Below are positions 33,528-41,724 of a stretch of DNA of 64,000 nt, piece by piece. The position numbers and the translations under genes were made by a program. The first letter of the stretch is position 1, and each line of letters opens with the position of its first letter. The DNA is from Clostridia bacterium (GTDB lineage Bacteria > Bacillota > Clostridia > Oscillospirales > CAG-272). The stretch spans positions 1 to 64,000 of the forward strand of contig JAFTJZ010000091.1 in assembly GCA_017456145.1 (NCBI GenBank), written 5' to 3'. The notes under the pieces were generated by a model. The model did not search any database. It was not told the origin of the DNA and saw only the letters and a list, made by a program, of their open reading frames with translations.

Positions 33528-33633
33528 CAGAAGGGCTTTATCGCATTAGCAAAGGCGCGAACGCCTGCCCTTCCTTTTCGATCCATGGGGATGATGTCAA
33601 ATCCTGCTCTATTCTAAAATATCCGTTCCCCTC

Positions 33634-33662
33634 TTGCAATATCGTTTCGTTTGTGATATAAT
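33634..33662 (+). promoter_or_regulatory. Recombinase promoter spanned by an inverted repeat
   Basis: TTGCAA at 33634-33639, TATAAT at 33657-33662 with extended TG, spacer 17 bp. GCAATATC at 33636-33643 has its complement GATATTGC at 33679-33686, so a repressor bridging both could close the promoter. Confidence 0.7.
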
Positions 33663-33714
33663 AGAGGATATTGATCATGATATTGCGAACTTATTGATGA
33701 TCGGAGGTATTCAG

Positions 33715-35388
33715 ATGGATCTTTTAAGCATTCGCGCGCTGCTGCGCACCAAGTCGATCTACGAGACACCGTTGCGGGTGACCTATTACGCGCGGGTATC
33801 GTCCGAGAGCGACGAGCAGCTCAATTCACTGAGCAATCAGGTGGCATACTACAGCAATTTCATCAAGGAAAAGAAGGCATGGGAATACGTGGAGGGCTAC
33901 ATCGACGAGGGCATTTCGGGCATCTCGACCAAAAAGCGCGATGCCTTCAACCGCATGATCGCCGACGCGCAGGAGGACAAATTCGACCTGATCATCACCA
34001 AGGAGATCTCACGCTTTGCCCGCAACACACTGGATTCCATCAAATTCACCCGCGACCTGCTCGCCTGCGACGTCGGGGTGCTGTTTCAGAACGACGGGCT
34101 TTGCACCTTTGACGAGGACAGTGAGCTGCGGTTATCCATCATGTCCTCCATCGCGCAGGACGAGCTGCGCAAGCTCTCCTCGCGCGTCAAATTCGGGCAT
34201 CAGCAGGCGATCAGATCCCACGTGGTGCTGGGCAACAGCCGCATCTTCGGCTATCGCAAGGACAACAAGCATTTGGTGATCGATTCGGAGGAGGCGGTCA
34301 TGGTGCGCGAGCTGTACGAGCTATATGCCACCGATCAGTACAGCATGAAACAGATCGAGACCATCTTCTGGGAGCGCGGCTACCGCAATCACAACGGAAA
34401 AAGGATCGCCCACACAACCATGTCAGGTATGATCTCCAACCCGAAATACAAGGGCTACTATGTCGGTAACAAGGTCAAGGTGGTGGATATGTTCACCAAA
34501 AAGCAAAAGTTTCTGCCACCCGAGGAGTGGGTCATGTTCAAGGATGAGACGGGCGAGCTCGTTCCCGCCATCGTCACAGAGGAGCTGTGGGATGCGGCGA
34601 ACGCCATTTTGCGCCGCAGGAGCGAGGATGTCAAGAACCGACAGGGTGTGTGCAATCACGCCAATCTTTTGACGGGTAAGATGTACTGCGCGGCGTGTGG
34701 TGCGGCCTATTATCGGCGCGAGTCCAGGAGCCGCGTGACAGGCGCGGTCAACTCCAAATGGGTCTGCTCGGGCAAGATCAAGGGCGGCGCCGATTCCTGC
34801 CCCTCCTTTCCCATCTACGAGGACGAGATCAAGCCGATTCTTTATGAGGCATTTCGGGAAACCGAGGCAGACGTTGAGGCGATCATCCGTCAATATACTG
34901 AGATGTTCCGTGAGATCGCAAGCGCGGACGACATCGGAGAACAGATCGCGAGTGCCAAAGCACGATTGGAGATCATTCAGAAAAAGAAGAACAAGCTGCT
35001 GGAGTACAATGTGACAGGGCAGATATCCGACCGCGAATACATGGAGATGAGCCGCGCCTGTGAGCGGGAGAGAGCCGAGCAGGAGGAGACGCTGCATGAG
35101 CTTGAGGAGCAGCTGCTCTCGCAGGACGAGTTCCGCAAACGCATGAACGACATTGAAAATGCCCTCCGCACAGCGCAAGCCGAGGCGACGACGGGATTGA
35201 TCACTCCCGAATTTGTCAACAAGTATATCGACAAGATCGTTGTCACGCCCGTGGACGAGGCTACGGCACAGCTGACCATCCGCATCTTTACGGGAGAGAC
35301 CACCGAAAAGTATCTGCAAAAGCTTGAAAGTCGTGCGGGACACACGTTCAAGAAGATGGTTGAGTCCTACGAGAACTCCATCAAATAA
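33715..35388 (+). CDS. Large serine recombinase (site-specific integrase)
   Basis: A 557-residue recombinase. The resolvase domain spans about 15-165, with the catalytic serine in YYARVSSESDEQLNSLSNQ and later FDLIITKEISRFARNT. The Recombinase domain follows (HKYKGYY-like region at about 240), then a zinc ribbon (MYCAACGAAYYRRES, WVCSGKIKGGADSCPSFP) and a long coiled coil (about 400-490). Such enzymes integrate and excise phages or integrative elements. CGGAGGT supports the start at 33715. No element ends, cargo or att core could be identified nearby, so it may be a solitary remnant. Confidence 0.9.
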   Translation: MDLLSIRALLRTKSIYETPLRVTYYARVSSESDEQLNSLSNQVAYYSNFIKEKKAWEYVEGYIDEGISGISTKKRDAFNRMIADAQEDKFDLIITKEISRFARNTLDSIKFTRDLLACDVGVLFQNDGLCTFDEDSELRLSIMSSIAQDELRKLSSRVKFGHQQAIRSHVVLGNSRIFGYRKDNKHLVIDSEEAVMVRELYELYATDQYSMKQIETIFWERGYRNHNGKRIAHTTMSGMISNPKYKGYYVGNKVKVVDMFTKKQKFLPPEEWVMFKDETGELVPAIVTEELWDAANAILRRRSEDVKNRQGVCNHANLLTGKMYCAACGAAYYRRESRSRVTGAVNSKWVCSGKIKGGADSCPSFPIYEDEIKPILYEAFRETEADVEAIIRQYTEMFREIASADDIGEQIASAKARLEIIQKKKNKLLEYNVTGQISDREYMEMSRACERERAEQEETLHELEEQLLSQDEFRKRMNDIENALRTAQAEATTGLITPEFVNKYIDKIVVTPVDEATAQLTIRIFTGETTEKYLQKLESRAGHTFKKMVESYENSIK

Positions 35389-35479
35389 GTTTCCCCCTCG
35401 TCATTGGCCGATCTACCCTTTGCACTGCGGCGCGTTGACAAAGCCGCGTGTCGGATGGTAATTCTGCCCACCCTCTACG

Positions 35480-35508
35480 GGAGAGAAGGACCTCCCTTCT
35501 CTCCTTTA
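35480..35508 (+). terminator. Hairpin after the recombinase gene
   Basis: GGAGAGAAGG at 35480-35489 pairs with CCTTCTCTCC at 35495-35504, then TTTA. Probable terminator. Confidence 0.65.
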
Positions 35509-35521
35509 TGCAGACGGTGTA

Positions 35522-35575
35522 CATAAAAGCCCGCCGGGAATGCCCAAAAGAGCGTTCCCGACGGACCTTTTTACT
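35522..35575. terminator. Bidirectional terminator between convergent genes
   Basis: CCGCCGGGAA (35531-35540) pairs with TTCCCGACGG (35555-35564) with one mismatch. T-rich flanks on both sides; on the minus strand it directly follows the stop of the sigma-factor gene. Confidence 0.75.
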
Positions 35576-37117
35576 TTACAGGTAAATATACGCGCCTACC
35601 GTTTTGATGGTATTCTCATCATAACGGAGCCAGCCGTTTTCAATTGCCTTTTCCAGAACGTAGCCACGCTCGATGGCAGGCGCCTTATCAAACAAGGCAA
35701 GGATCTCCTGCTTCAACGCGCCAAGGCGTTCGGTCAATGTGGCATTGTAGGGCTTTTCTGCATTGCGGTCAAATACAACGACGTTGGGCGTCAACACGCC
35801 ATCCACCGTTTTCAGGTAGCCGTATTCCAGCAGACGATCGACGTAAGCACGCTCGCACGCCTCGCCCTTGCCTGCGCAAACCAGCCAAAGGTTGTACGCC
35901 TCCGGATAAGAGAGCAGATCCGGTGTCAGATCATAAAGACCTTGATAACAAAACTTGAACTGCCCAAAATCAATATTCTGTTTGATCTCAGACTCATCAT
36001 GCGAAATCCAACCGTGCTGCCCGACAAAGCTCGGCTTTTCCCAGTCGATGGTTTCATATCCGGTCAGCGTCCATGCGCCGTCACCTGGACGGTCGGGATA
36101 CTGACAGTTCTCCGGCTCGCCGCGCTGCTCCGCAGCCGTAAACCGCATCCAGTCGAACAGGCGCATGAGTAGTGTCCACTTGGCGTTGTCATCACCGATG
36201 TAGGTGGCGTTGACCTTGGCACCGTCCTCCGCCAGATAAAGATCCAGCATCTCGCACAGCTTTTTCGTCAGTTCATCCCGCACGGCAAGGTTCGCCTCAT
36301 GAACCTTTCGCTGCTCCTCGCGGCTGACGATGTCAAAATTCGTCTGGTAACGATCTCCCTCCTTGCACAAAAGCTGCTCGCGGACAAGAAATTCCAGCTC
36401 ATCCTCCATGTAAGGCAGCGCGATGCCAAGCTCCAGCGCAAGCTCCTCTGCCGTTTCGGGGTTCTCATACGTTTCCAAAAAGATATTCTTATAAAGCAGG
36501 TGCGTGATGATCGACCACGGCTGTCCGCGCTTACCGCTCTTTCCGTTCATGACGAACGCAATCTGCTCCGGTTTGTAGCTTCTGATTCCAAATTCTCTTG
36601 CCATATCCATTCCCTCTTTCAAAATTTTTCTTGCACGCTGCAAACGCTTTTTGACGGTTTCGACTTGGAGCGAAAGTGAGGCTGCGATGTCGCGCATGCT
36701 GCGGTTTTCGATGTAATAAGCGACGACGATGTTGCGATAGTCACTGCGGATGAACGCCAGCTCCCGCCGCAGGAGTGCCATCTGCTCTCCTTGTATCAGC
36801 TCATCCGTGACACTCGCTTGCTCGTCCTCAATCTCATAATCATCAATATCCGCACTGCATAGCATGGCATTATGCTTATGTTTCGCATCTGCCCACGCCG
36901 CGTAACGATTGCGCGCGATCTGCCAGACCCACGCACCAAAGCTGGTAGGTACCGTACCGCCATGGAGCGCGGTGATGACGTTCAGCGCAATATCCTGCGT
37001 CAGGTCCTCTGCTTCACGCACCTCACCCGTCTTTTTCAGGCAAAAGTAAAACAGCTTTTCCATATAGCTCTCGGCAAATTCGGCGATCAACCGATCCTGC
37101 ATACATTCCTGCGCCAT
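35576..37117 (-). CDS. Sigma-70 family sigma factor with long C-terminal extension
   Basis: A 513-residue protein. Region 2 is at about 10-75 (GEVREAEDLTQDIALNVITA, FGAWVWQIARNRYAAW) and region 4 at about 120-170 (DYRNIVVAYYIENRSMRDIA, LQVETVKKRLQRARKIL). The other 340 residues are not part of a normal ECF factor: a winged-helix-like stretch (AEELALELGIALPYMEDELE, LVREQLLCKEG) and a mixed C-terminal half. The extension may sense a signal directly in place of an anti-sigma factor. GGAGGT precedes the start at 37117. No partner gene is adjacent. Confidence 0.85.
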   Translation of the reverse strand: MAQECMQDRLIAEFAESYMEKLFYFCLKKTGEVREAEDLTQDIALNVITALHGGTVPTSFGAWVWQIARNRYAAWADAKHKHNAMLCSADIDDYEIEDEQASVTDELIQGEQMALLRRELAFIRSDYRNIVVAYYIENRSMRDIAASLSLQVETVKKRLQRARKILKEGMDMAREFGIRSYKPEQIAFVMNGKSGKRGQPWSIITHLLYKNIFLETYENPETAEELALELGIALPYMEDELEFLVREQLLCKEGDRYQTNFDIVSREEQRKVHEANLAVRDELTKKLCEMLDLYLAEDGAKVNATYIGDDNAKWTLLMRLFDWMRFTAAEQRGEPENCQYPDRPGDGAWTLTGYETIDWEKPSFVGQHGWISHDESEIKQNIDFGQFKFCYQGLYDLTPDLLSYPEAYNLWLVCAGKGEACERAYVDRLLEYGYLKTVDGVLTPNVVVFDRNAEKPYNATLTERLGALKQEILALFDKAPAIERGYVLEKAIENGWLRYDENTIKTVGAYIYL

Positions 37118-37264
37118 GCTCTCACCTCCGTCAATGCATCTTTCGCGTACACCTATATAGTGTTCATTTTTGAAATTCGGGGACAACAACTACAATATTT
37201 TAACATATTTTTTCTCCTTTGTAACCATTTTCGGGAAAATTTCAAAAAATTTCACCGCAGGGTG

Positions 37265-37293
37265 TTGACAAAAACGTCAAATTACATTATAAT
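37265..37293 (+). promoter_or_regulatory. Promoter of the T-box/tyrS transcript
   Basis: TTGACA at 37265-37270 and TATAAT at 37288-37293, spacer 17 bp. Confidence 0.9.
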
Positions 37294-37299
37294 ATATAA

Positions 37300-37560
37300 G
37301 TATATCAGCGACGATGGGAAAGAGTAACCGTCATATTCCCCGACAGAAAGCAGCCGGTTGATGAGAGGCGCAGGGTGCGAGGGCGGCGAATACCTCCCGG
37401 AGCTTTGTCCCGAAACGGTTCTCCGCGTGTAGGCGACAACGGCAGCCGCCCGTTACCACGCGGTAGGGTCATGCACCCATAAAGGTCGCAGTCGCGAGGC
37501 TGTGGCGAAAAAAGGTGGTAACACGGGTCTCCCGTCCTTTTCGGACAGGGGATTTTTATT
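37300..37560 (+). promoter_or_regulatory. T-box leader RNA, tyrosine-specific
   Basis: The leader opens with GGGAAAGAGTAACC, typical of T-box stem I. A specifier loop GAATACC presents TAC (Tyr) at 37391-37393. The T-box core AGGTGGTAACACGGG lies at 37513-37527; its TGGT matches an ACCA tRNA end, as expected for tRNA-Tyr with discriminator A. The terminator is CCCGTCC-TTTTC-GGACAGGG with a T-run to 37560. Uncharged tRNA-Tyr would favour the antiterminator and tyrS expression. Confidence 0.93.
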
Positions 37561-37587
37561 TTAATTATTATTTCGGAGGAAAATAGA

Positions 37588-38811
37588 ATGCAAATTTATG
37601 AGGAACTCGTCGCCCGCGGCCTGATCGCGCAGGTGACCAACGAACAAGAGATCAGAACCATGATCAACGAAGGCAAAGCTACCTTTTACATCGGCTTTGA
37701 CTGTACTGCCGACAGCTTGACGGCGGGGCATTTTATGGCGTTGACGCTGATGAAGAGACTGCAAATGGCAGGCAACAAGCCCATCGCGCTGATCGGCGGC
37801 GGCACGACCATGATCGGCGACCCGTCCGGGCGCACCGACATGAGAAAAATGCTGACGCTGGAGGACATTCAGCACAACGCAGATTGTTTCAAGCGGCAGA
37901 TGGAGAAATTTATCGACTTCTCCGAGGGCAAGGCCATGATGATCAACAATGCGGATTGGCTGCTCTCTCTTAACTACGTAGAGCTGCTTCGCGAGGTCGG
38001 CGCGTGTTTTTCGGTCAACAACATGCTGCGCGCCGAGTGCTATAAGCAGCGCATGGAAAAAGGTCTCTCCTTCCTTGAGTTCAACTACATGATCATGCAG
38101 AGCTACGATTTCTATCATCTTTATAAAAATTACGGCTGCAATATGCAGTTTGGCGGCGATGACCAGTGGTCGAACATGCTGGGCGGCACTGAGCTGATCC
38201 GTCGTAAGCTGGGCAAGGATGCGCACGCCATGACCATCACGCTTTTGACCGACTCTCAGGGTAAGAAAATGGGCAAGACCGCGGGCAACGCCGTCTGGCT
38301 GGATCCCAACAAGACCAGTCCCTACGATTTCTATCAGTATTGGAGAAACGTAGGCGACGCCGACGTGCTCAAGTGCATCCGTATGCTGACCTTCCTGCCC
38401 ATTGAGCAGATCAACGAGATGGACAGCTGGGAGGGTGCACAGCTCAACACCGCCAAGGAAATTCTTGCCTTTGAGCTGACCAAAATGGTTCACGGTGAGG
38501 AGGAGGCAAGCAAGGCGCAAAGTGCTGCCAAGGCACTCTTTGGCGCGGGCGCTGTGGATGCCAATATGCCCACGGTTGAGCTTGCCGCCGCTGATTTCGC
38601 AGACGGCAGTGTGGACATTCTGACGCTTTTGGTCAAGGCCGAGCTGGTTCCCTCCAAGTCTGAGGCGCGCCGCGCGGTTGAGCAGGGCGGTGTCACGGTG
38701 TCTGATGAAAAGATCACTGACATCAAAAAAGCATATGCTACCGCCGATTTTGCCAACGGCGTGGTGATCCGCAGAGGAAAGAAGGCATACAAGAAGGTTG
38801 TTATAAAATAA
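37588..38811 (+). CDS. tyrS: Tyrosyl-tRNA synthetase
   Basis: A 407-residue class I aminoacyl-tRNA synthetase. The HIGH region reads [16 protein letters not shown], the specificity block is [20 protein letters not shown] with GGDDQWSNM, and KMSKS appears as [11 protein letters not shown]. The last 65 residues are an S4 RNA-binding domain ([18 protein letters not shown]). It charges tRNA-Tyr with tyrosine. Length fits the KMGKT/KFGKT-type enzymes. GGAGG precedes the ATG and the T-box leader controls it. Confidence 0.97.
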   Translation: MQIYEELVARGLIAQVTNEQEIRTMINEGKATFYIGFDCTADSLTAGHFMALTLMKRLQMAGNKPIALIGGGTTMIGDPSGRTDMRKMLTLEDIQHNADCFKRQMEKFIDFSEGKAMMINNADWLLSLNYVELLREVGACFSVNNMLRAECYKQRMEKGLSFLEFNYMIMQSYDFYHLYKNYGCNMQFGGDDQWSNMLGGTELIRRKLGKDAHAMTITLLTDSQGKKMGKTAGNAVWLDPNKTSPYDFYQYWRNVGDADVLKCIRMLTFLPIEQINEMDSWEGAQLNTAKEILAFELTKMVHGEEEASKAQSAAKALFGAGAVDANMPTVELAAADFADGSVDILTLLVKAELVPSKSEARRAVEQGGVTVSDEKITDIKKAYATADFANGVVIRRGKKAYKKVVIK

Positions 38812-38861
38812 GGGCAGTGCCTCCGGCATCGCTCTGCGGGGTGGCGAAGACGCTCCGCGGG

Positions 38862-38895
38862 TTTAAGAACCCTTTTTGAAAAAAGGGTTCTTAAA
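38862..38895. repeat. Dispersed hairpin repeat
   Basis: TTTAAGAACCCTTTT pairs perfectly over 15 bp with 38881-38895 across a 4-base loop, directly downstream of tyrS. Confidence 0.85.
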
Positions 38896-38931
38896 AATCT
38901 CCCAAAAACCTTGAATCATTGCTTAACGTAC

Positions 38932-38970
38932 AAAAGAGTATGCAGTTAACTGCATACTCTTTTCTTCTTT
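38932..38970 (+). terminator. Perfect 32-base palindrome, tyrS terminator
   Basis: Bases 38932-38963 are a perfect palindrome (half-site AAAAGAGTATGCAGTT), followed by CTTCTTTTT. It should fold into a strong hairpin and end the tyrS transcript. Confidence 0.85.
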
Positions 38971-39000
38971 TTCGCCTATTTTATTCTCACCCATAAGGCA

Positions 39001-39133
39001 TACCTCTCATCGACAGCAGAACAGAACCGTTCGTCTCTTAATAAAAACAATTCAAGGTTTTGGAAGGTTCCAAGGAAACTTTTTCCCAAAAAGTTTCCTT
39101 GGTGGGGTTCAAGGGGCAACGCCCCTTGGCTCC
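39001..39133. repeat. Direct repeat of about 133 bp, copy 1
   Basis: Begins TACCTCTCATCGACAGCAG and ends CCTTGGCTCC. It contains a 15-bp hairpin (39070-39102) and a smaller one around GGGGCAACGCCCC. Nearly identical to copy 2; the 46 bases between copies hold a GTGGGGG/CCCCCAC hairpin. Confidence 0.92.
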
Positions 39134-39179
39134 GTAACCATTTCTACACACTTGTGGGGGAGGGGCCCCCACATGGTAT

Positions 39180-39311
39180 ACCTCTCATCGACAGCAGAAC
39201 AGAACCGTTTGTCTCTTAATAAAAACGATTCAAGGTTTTTGAAGGTTCCAAGGAAACTTTTTCCCAAAAAGTTTCCTTGGTAGGGTTCAAGGGGCAACGC
39301 CCCTTGGCTCC
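39180..39311. repeat. Direct repeat of about 132 bp, copy 2
   Basis: Differs from copy 1 at only a few positions; its hairpin lies at 39248-39280. It ends about 20 bases before the stop of the nucleotidase gene on the minus strand, so it can act as that gene's terminator. Confidence 0.92.
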
Positions 39312-39331
39312 CGGTTCAAACCCTATGATGA

Positions 39332-39892
39332 TCATCCTCGCCGCATCGCTTGCACGATTTCCGCCGCCAGCGTTGCGGGGTCATGATCGTAATACACCGC
39401 GGCATTTTTCCACGTTTTCTTGGTATGATTGATGGCGTTGATCAATTTCACCGCACGTGACGGCTGCCAGCGCAGCAGATTCTTCGTATAATCGTCCAGC
39501 AGAACGTCATCCTCGCGAACGTCTCCGATGCAGGCGCGCTTGTCCGAGCCGTTGGGAACAAAAAGTCGATGTGACACATCCAGCTCGGGCAGATAGTTAT
39601 CTACCCACGCGTTCTTTTCCGCAAGCGCATACGGGCTGTCCGTCAGATAAGCAGATAAAATGTGTACCTCAATTTCCGGATGTGCCGATAGCAGACAACG
39701 AATCGCAGCGACCACATTTTCATGCGGCGGCAGGTTGCGGAAATACCCCTTTTCATATAGAGGCGCCATGCTCTCCTGCGGTAAAAATTCCGTCAGCGTA
39801 CCATCCATATCCACGAATAACCGTTGGCGGTGCATTGTTTCTTCCGCACCAACCACAGAATCCCCGAAAAAATCATGACAGCTATGTTTCAT
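39332..39892 (-). CDS. HAD-family 5'(3')-deoxyribonucleotidase-like protein
   Basis: A 186-residue HAD phosphatase. The nucleophile motif is LFVDMDGTLTEF (DxDGT), the second is VHILSAYLTDSPYA, and the acid pair appears in DDVLLDDYTKNLL. This pattern matches the 5'(3')-deoxyribonucleotidase (NT5C) group, which removes phosphate from nucleotides; other small-molecule phosphatase activity is possible. Of several ATGs, 39892 lies eight bases after GGAGGA. Monocistronic. Confidence 0.78.
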   Translation of the reverse strand: MKHSCHDFFGDSVVGAEETMHRQRLFVDMDGTLTEFLPQESMAPLYEKGYFRNLPPHENVVAAIRCLLSAHPEIEVHILSAYLTDSPYALAEKNAWVDNYLPELDVSHRLFVPNGSDKRACIGDVREDDVLLDDYTKNLLRWQPSRAVKLINAINHTKKTWKNAAVYYDHDPATLAAEIVQAMRRG

Positions 39893-39969
39893 TATCATCG
39901 TCCTCCGTGACGCAGCATTGCGACAAGCCCCCAAGCGGTCAGGCCATCTCCGTGCCGCGCGTCACTCGG

Positions 39970-40299
39970 TCAACGAAGGCAGAATATCTCCACAAAGATC
40001 AAAAGCAGTCCGGCCACAACACCAAGTCCCGCCGAGATCAATCCCTGCTCGATCCCCCCGACCAAGCCAAGGAAACAGAAAAAGCACAGTGCGACACCCG
40101 CATAGCGGATCACGCGACGAACAGCAGGCTTTGCGCAAAGCTTTAACAGCATGGAAAGAAACATCCCCAGCACGTTAAACATACGATCGACAAACGCACC
40201 GACGCGATCAACCTCGGGAGTGAAATCCTCCTCGTAATCGGTGATCTCATAAAAATACTCGCGACGTACCTGATTCTTTTTCATATAACAATTATTCAT
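39970..40299 (-). CDS. Small membrane protein, unknown function
   Basis: A 109-residue protein: a charged N-terminal 35 residues, then hydrophobic segments (AGVALCFFCFLGLVGGI and LISAGLGVVAGLLLIFVEIF). No known motif. GGGGAGG precedes the start. It is divergent from the XRE-S24 repressor and shares with it a region containing two copies of a likely repressor site, so it may be controlled by that protein. Confidence 0.65.
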   Translation of the reverse strand: MNNCYMKKNQVRREYFYEITDYEEDFTPEVDRVGAFVDRMFNVLGMFLSMLLKLCAKPAVRRVIRYAGVALCFFCFLGLVGGIEQGLISAGLGVVAGLLLIFVEIFCLR

Positions 40300-40355
40300 G
40301 ACATGGTCCTCCCCGACCGTTCAACCGTTTGTCACCCGCGCTCATTTCGGGCAAC

Positions 40356-40416
40356 TTCCTGTTTCGGAATGATTTCATGTTACTTTTGATTTTCCTCAAT
40401 TTTCCTGTTTCGGAAT
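40356..40416. promoter_or_regulatory. Two copies of a TTCC-N6-GGAA operator candidate
   Basis: TTCCTGTTTCGGAAT occurs at 40356-40370 and exactly again at 40402-40416. Related half sites (TTCCGATTTTT, AATCGGAATTTTT) follow up to the promoter at 40500. Probable binding sites of the divergent XRE-S24 repressor. Confidence 0.6.
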
Positions 40417-40499
40417 CGGTTGTGCCACTATTATACTACCATTTTTGGAATTTGTCAATAGGTTTTTTCCGATTTTTGAAATATTTTTTCAAAATCCTA

Positions 40500-40528
40500 T
40501 TTACAAATCGGAATTTTTGTGGTATACT
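40500..40528 (+). promoter_or_regulatory. Promoter of the XRE-S24 repressor gene
   Basis: TTTACA at 40500-40505 and TATACT at 40523-40528, spacer 17 bp. The spacer contains a CGGAAT half site, consistent with autorepression. Confidence 0.75.
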
Positions 40529-40635
40529 ATAAGCGGAAAAGCAGAAAATTGTTCCGTTTTTGGCAAAGTACGGAGCCGTCAAATCGACATATGCAAGATA
40601 TTATATATAATGTGACAAACGCAAGGAGGACGAAA

Positions 40636-41469
40636 ATGAGTATCGAATCCAACGCAAAGAACACCGAAAACTACATCGACCGCATCAAGCAATTAAAAAA
40701 TGAAAAGAAGATCACCAACGAGCAGCTCTCCGAAATGACAGGGATCCCGTTGAGTACCATGAGCAAGATGCTGGCGGGGATCAGCGAGCAACCCAAGCTG
40801 ATCAACGTCGTCGCTATCGCGCGCGCGCTCGGATGCTCGCTGGACTACCTTGTCAACGGCGACGGTGAATGCGACCATGAGAGCGGCAACCGCTACATCC
40901 TTTCCCCGGACGAGGCCTCCATGGTCGAGGATTTCCGCTCGCTGGACAGCCACGGCAAGGAGCTGACACTGTTGATCATCAGCAAGGAAAAAGAACGTAT
41001 GTTCCCTCATACGGCCATACGCCCCACCCGCACCTCGCGCGTGCTGCCTACACCCGAGATCGATATGTTTGACACGGAAAAGGAAGAGCGCCCCGCCGCA
41101 AAGCGCGCAATTTTGCTTTATGATATGCCCGTCTCGGCAGGCACCGGCATTGACCTGACCGAGGAATATGCAGGTGAGCTGCTCATTCCCAACACCGAGC
41201 AGACCCGCGACGCCGACTTCGCGCTTCGCATCAAGGGCAACAGCATGGAGCCCAAGTTCCGCGACGGTGATATCCTGCTGGTCCACAGCACCGAGCGCGC
41301 CCAGCAGGGTGAGCTTGGCATCTTCGTGCTGGACGGTGCCGGATATTTCAAAAAGCACGGCGGCGACCGTCTGCTCTCGCTCAACCCGTCTTATGCCCCC
41401 ATTATGCTCTCCGATTATACCGATGTCAAGTGCGTCGGTCGCGTAATCGGAAAAATGTACCGCCGTTGA
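40636..41469 (+). CDS. XRE-S24 (LexA/CI-like) self-cleaving repressor
   Basis: A 277-residue protein. Residues 15-75 are a Cro/CI helix-turn-helix (KKITNEQLSEMTGIPLSTMS). The C-terminal half is an S24 peptidase: IKGNSMEPKFRDGDILLVHS holds the catalytic Ser and GYFKKHGGDRLLSLNP the Lys; a candidate Ala-Gly cleavage site lies in MPVSAGTGIDL. Such repressors cleave themselves when RecA is activated, as in phage CI or the SOS regulator, but there is no phage nearby. AAGGAGGA supports the ATG at 40636. Confidence 0.88.
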   Translation: MSIESNAKNTENYIDRIKQLKNEKKITNEQLSEMTGIPLSTMSKMLAGISEQPKLINVVAIARALGCSLDYLVNGDGECDHESGNRYILSPDEASMVEDFRSLDSHGKELTLLIISKEKERMFPHTAIRPTRTSRVLPTPEIDMFDTEKEERPAAKRAILLYDMPVSAGTGIDLTEEYAGELLIPNTEQTRDADFALRIKGNSMEPKFRDGDILLVHSTERAQQGELGIFVLDGAGYFKKHGGDRLLSLNPSYAPIMLSDYTDVKCVGRVIGKMYRR

Positions 41470-41508
41470 TCTACCGTGACGGCAAGTCCCACCGCCGTCA
41501 TCGGTCAA

Positions 41509-41545
41509 GCCCCGTCTCCTTTTGTACAATGAGACGGGGCTTTCT
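41509..41545 (+). terminator. Rho-independent terminator
   Basis: GCCCCGTCTC (41509-41518) pairs with GAGACGGGGC (41531-41540), then TTTCTC. Confidence 0.85.
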
Positions 41546-41724
41546 CTCTGTTTGGCAGCAAAATCGTCTCTTTGATATCATTTGTTACTCTTTTTTGAAC
41601 AGATTTACAAATTATTCACATTTTATTCACACATTCAGTGCACAAGCATGATATACTGTTAATACCAATCGGCAGATATGTGCGTATATAAACTGTCGAA
41701 AATTTATACGAGAGGTATACCATC

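Noticed and set aside
37561-38829. 422-codon minus-strand frame opposite tyrS
   Set aside because: Shadow frame; tyrS with its T-box is certain.
40519-40635. N-terminal extension of the XRE-S24 repressor
   Set aside because: It overlaps the promoter -10 region and lacks a ribosome site; AAGGAGGA marks the start at 40636.
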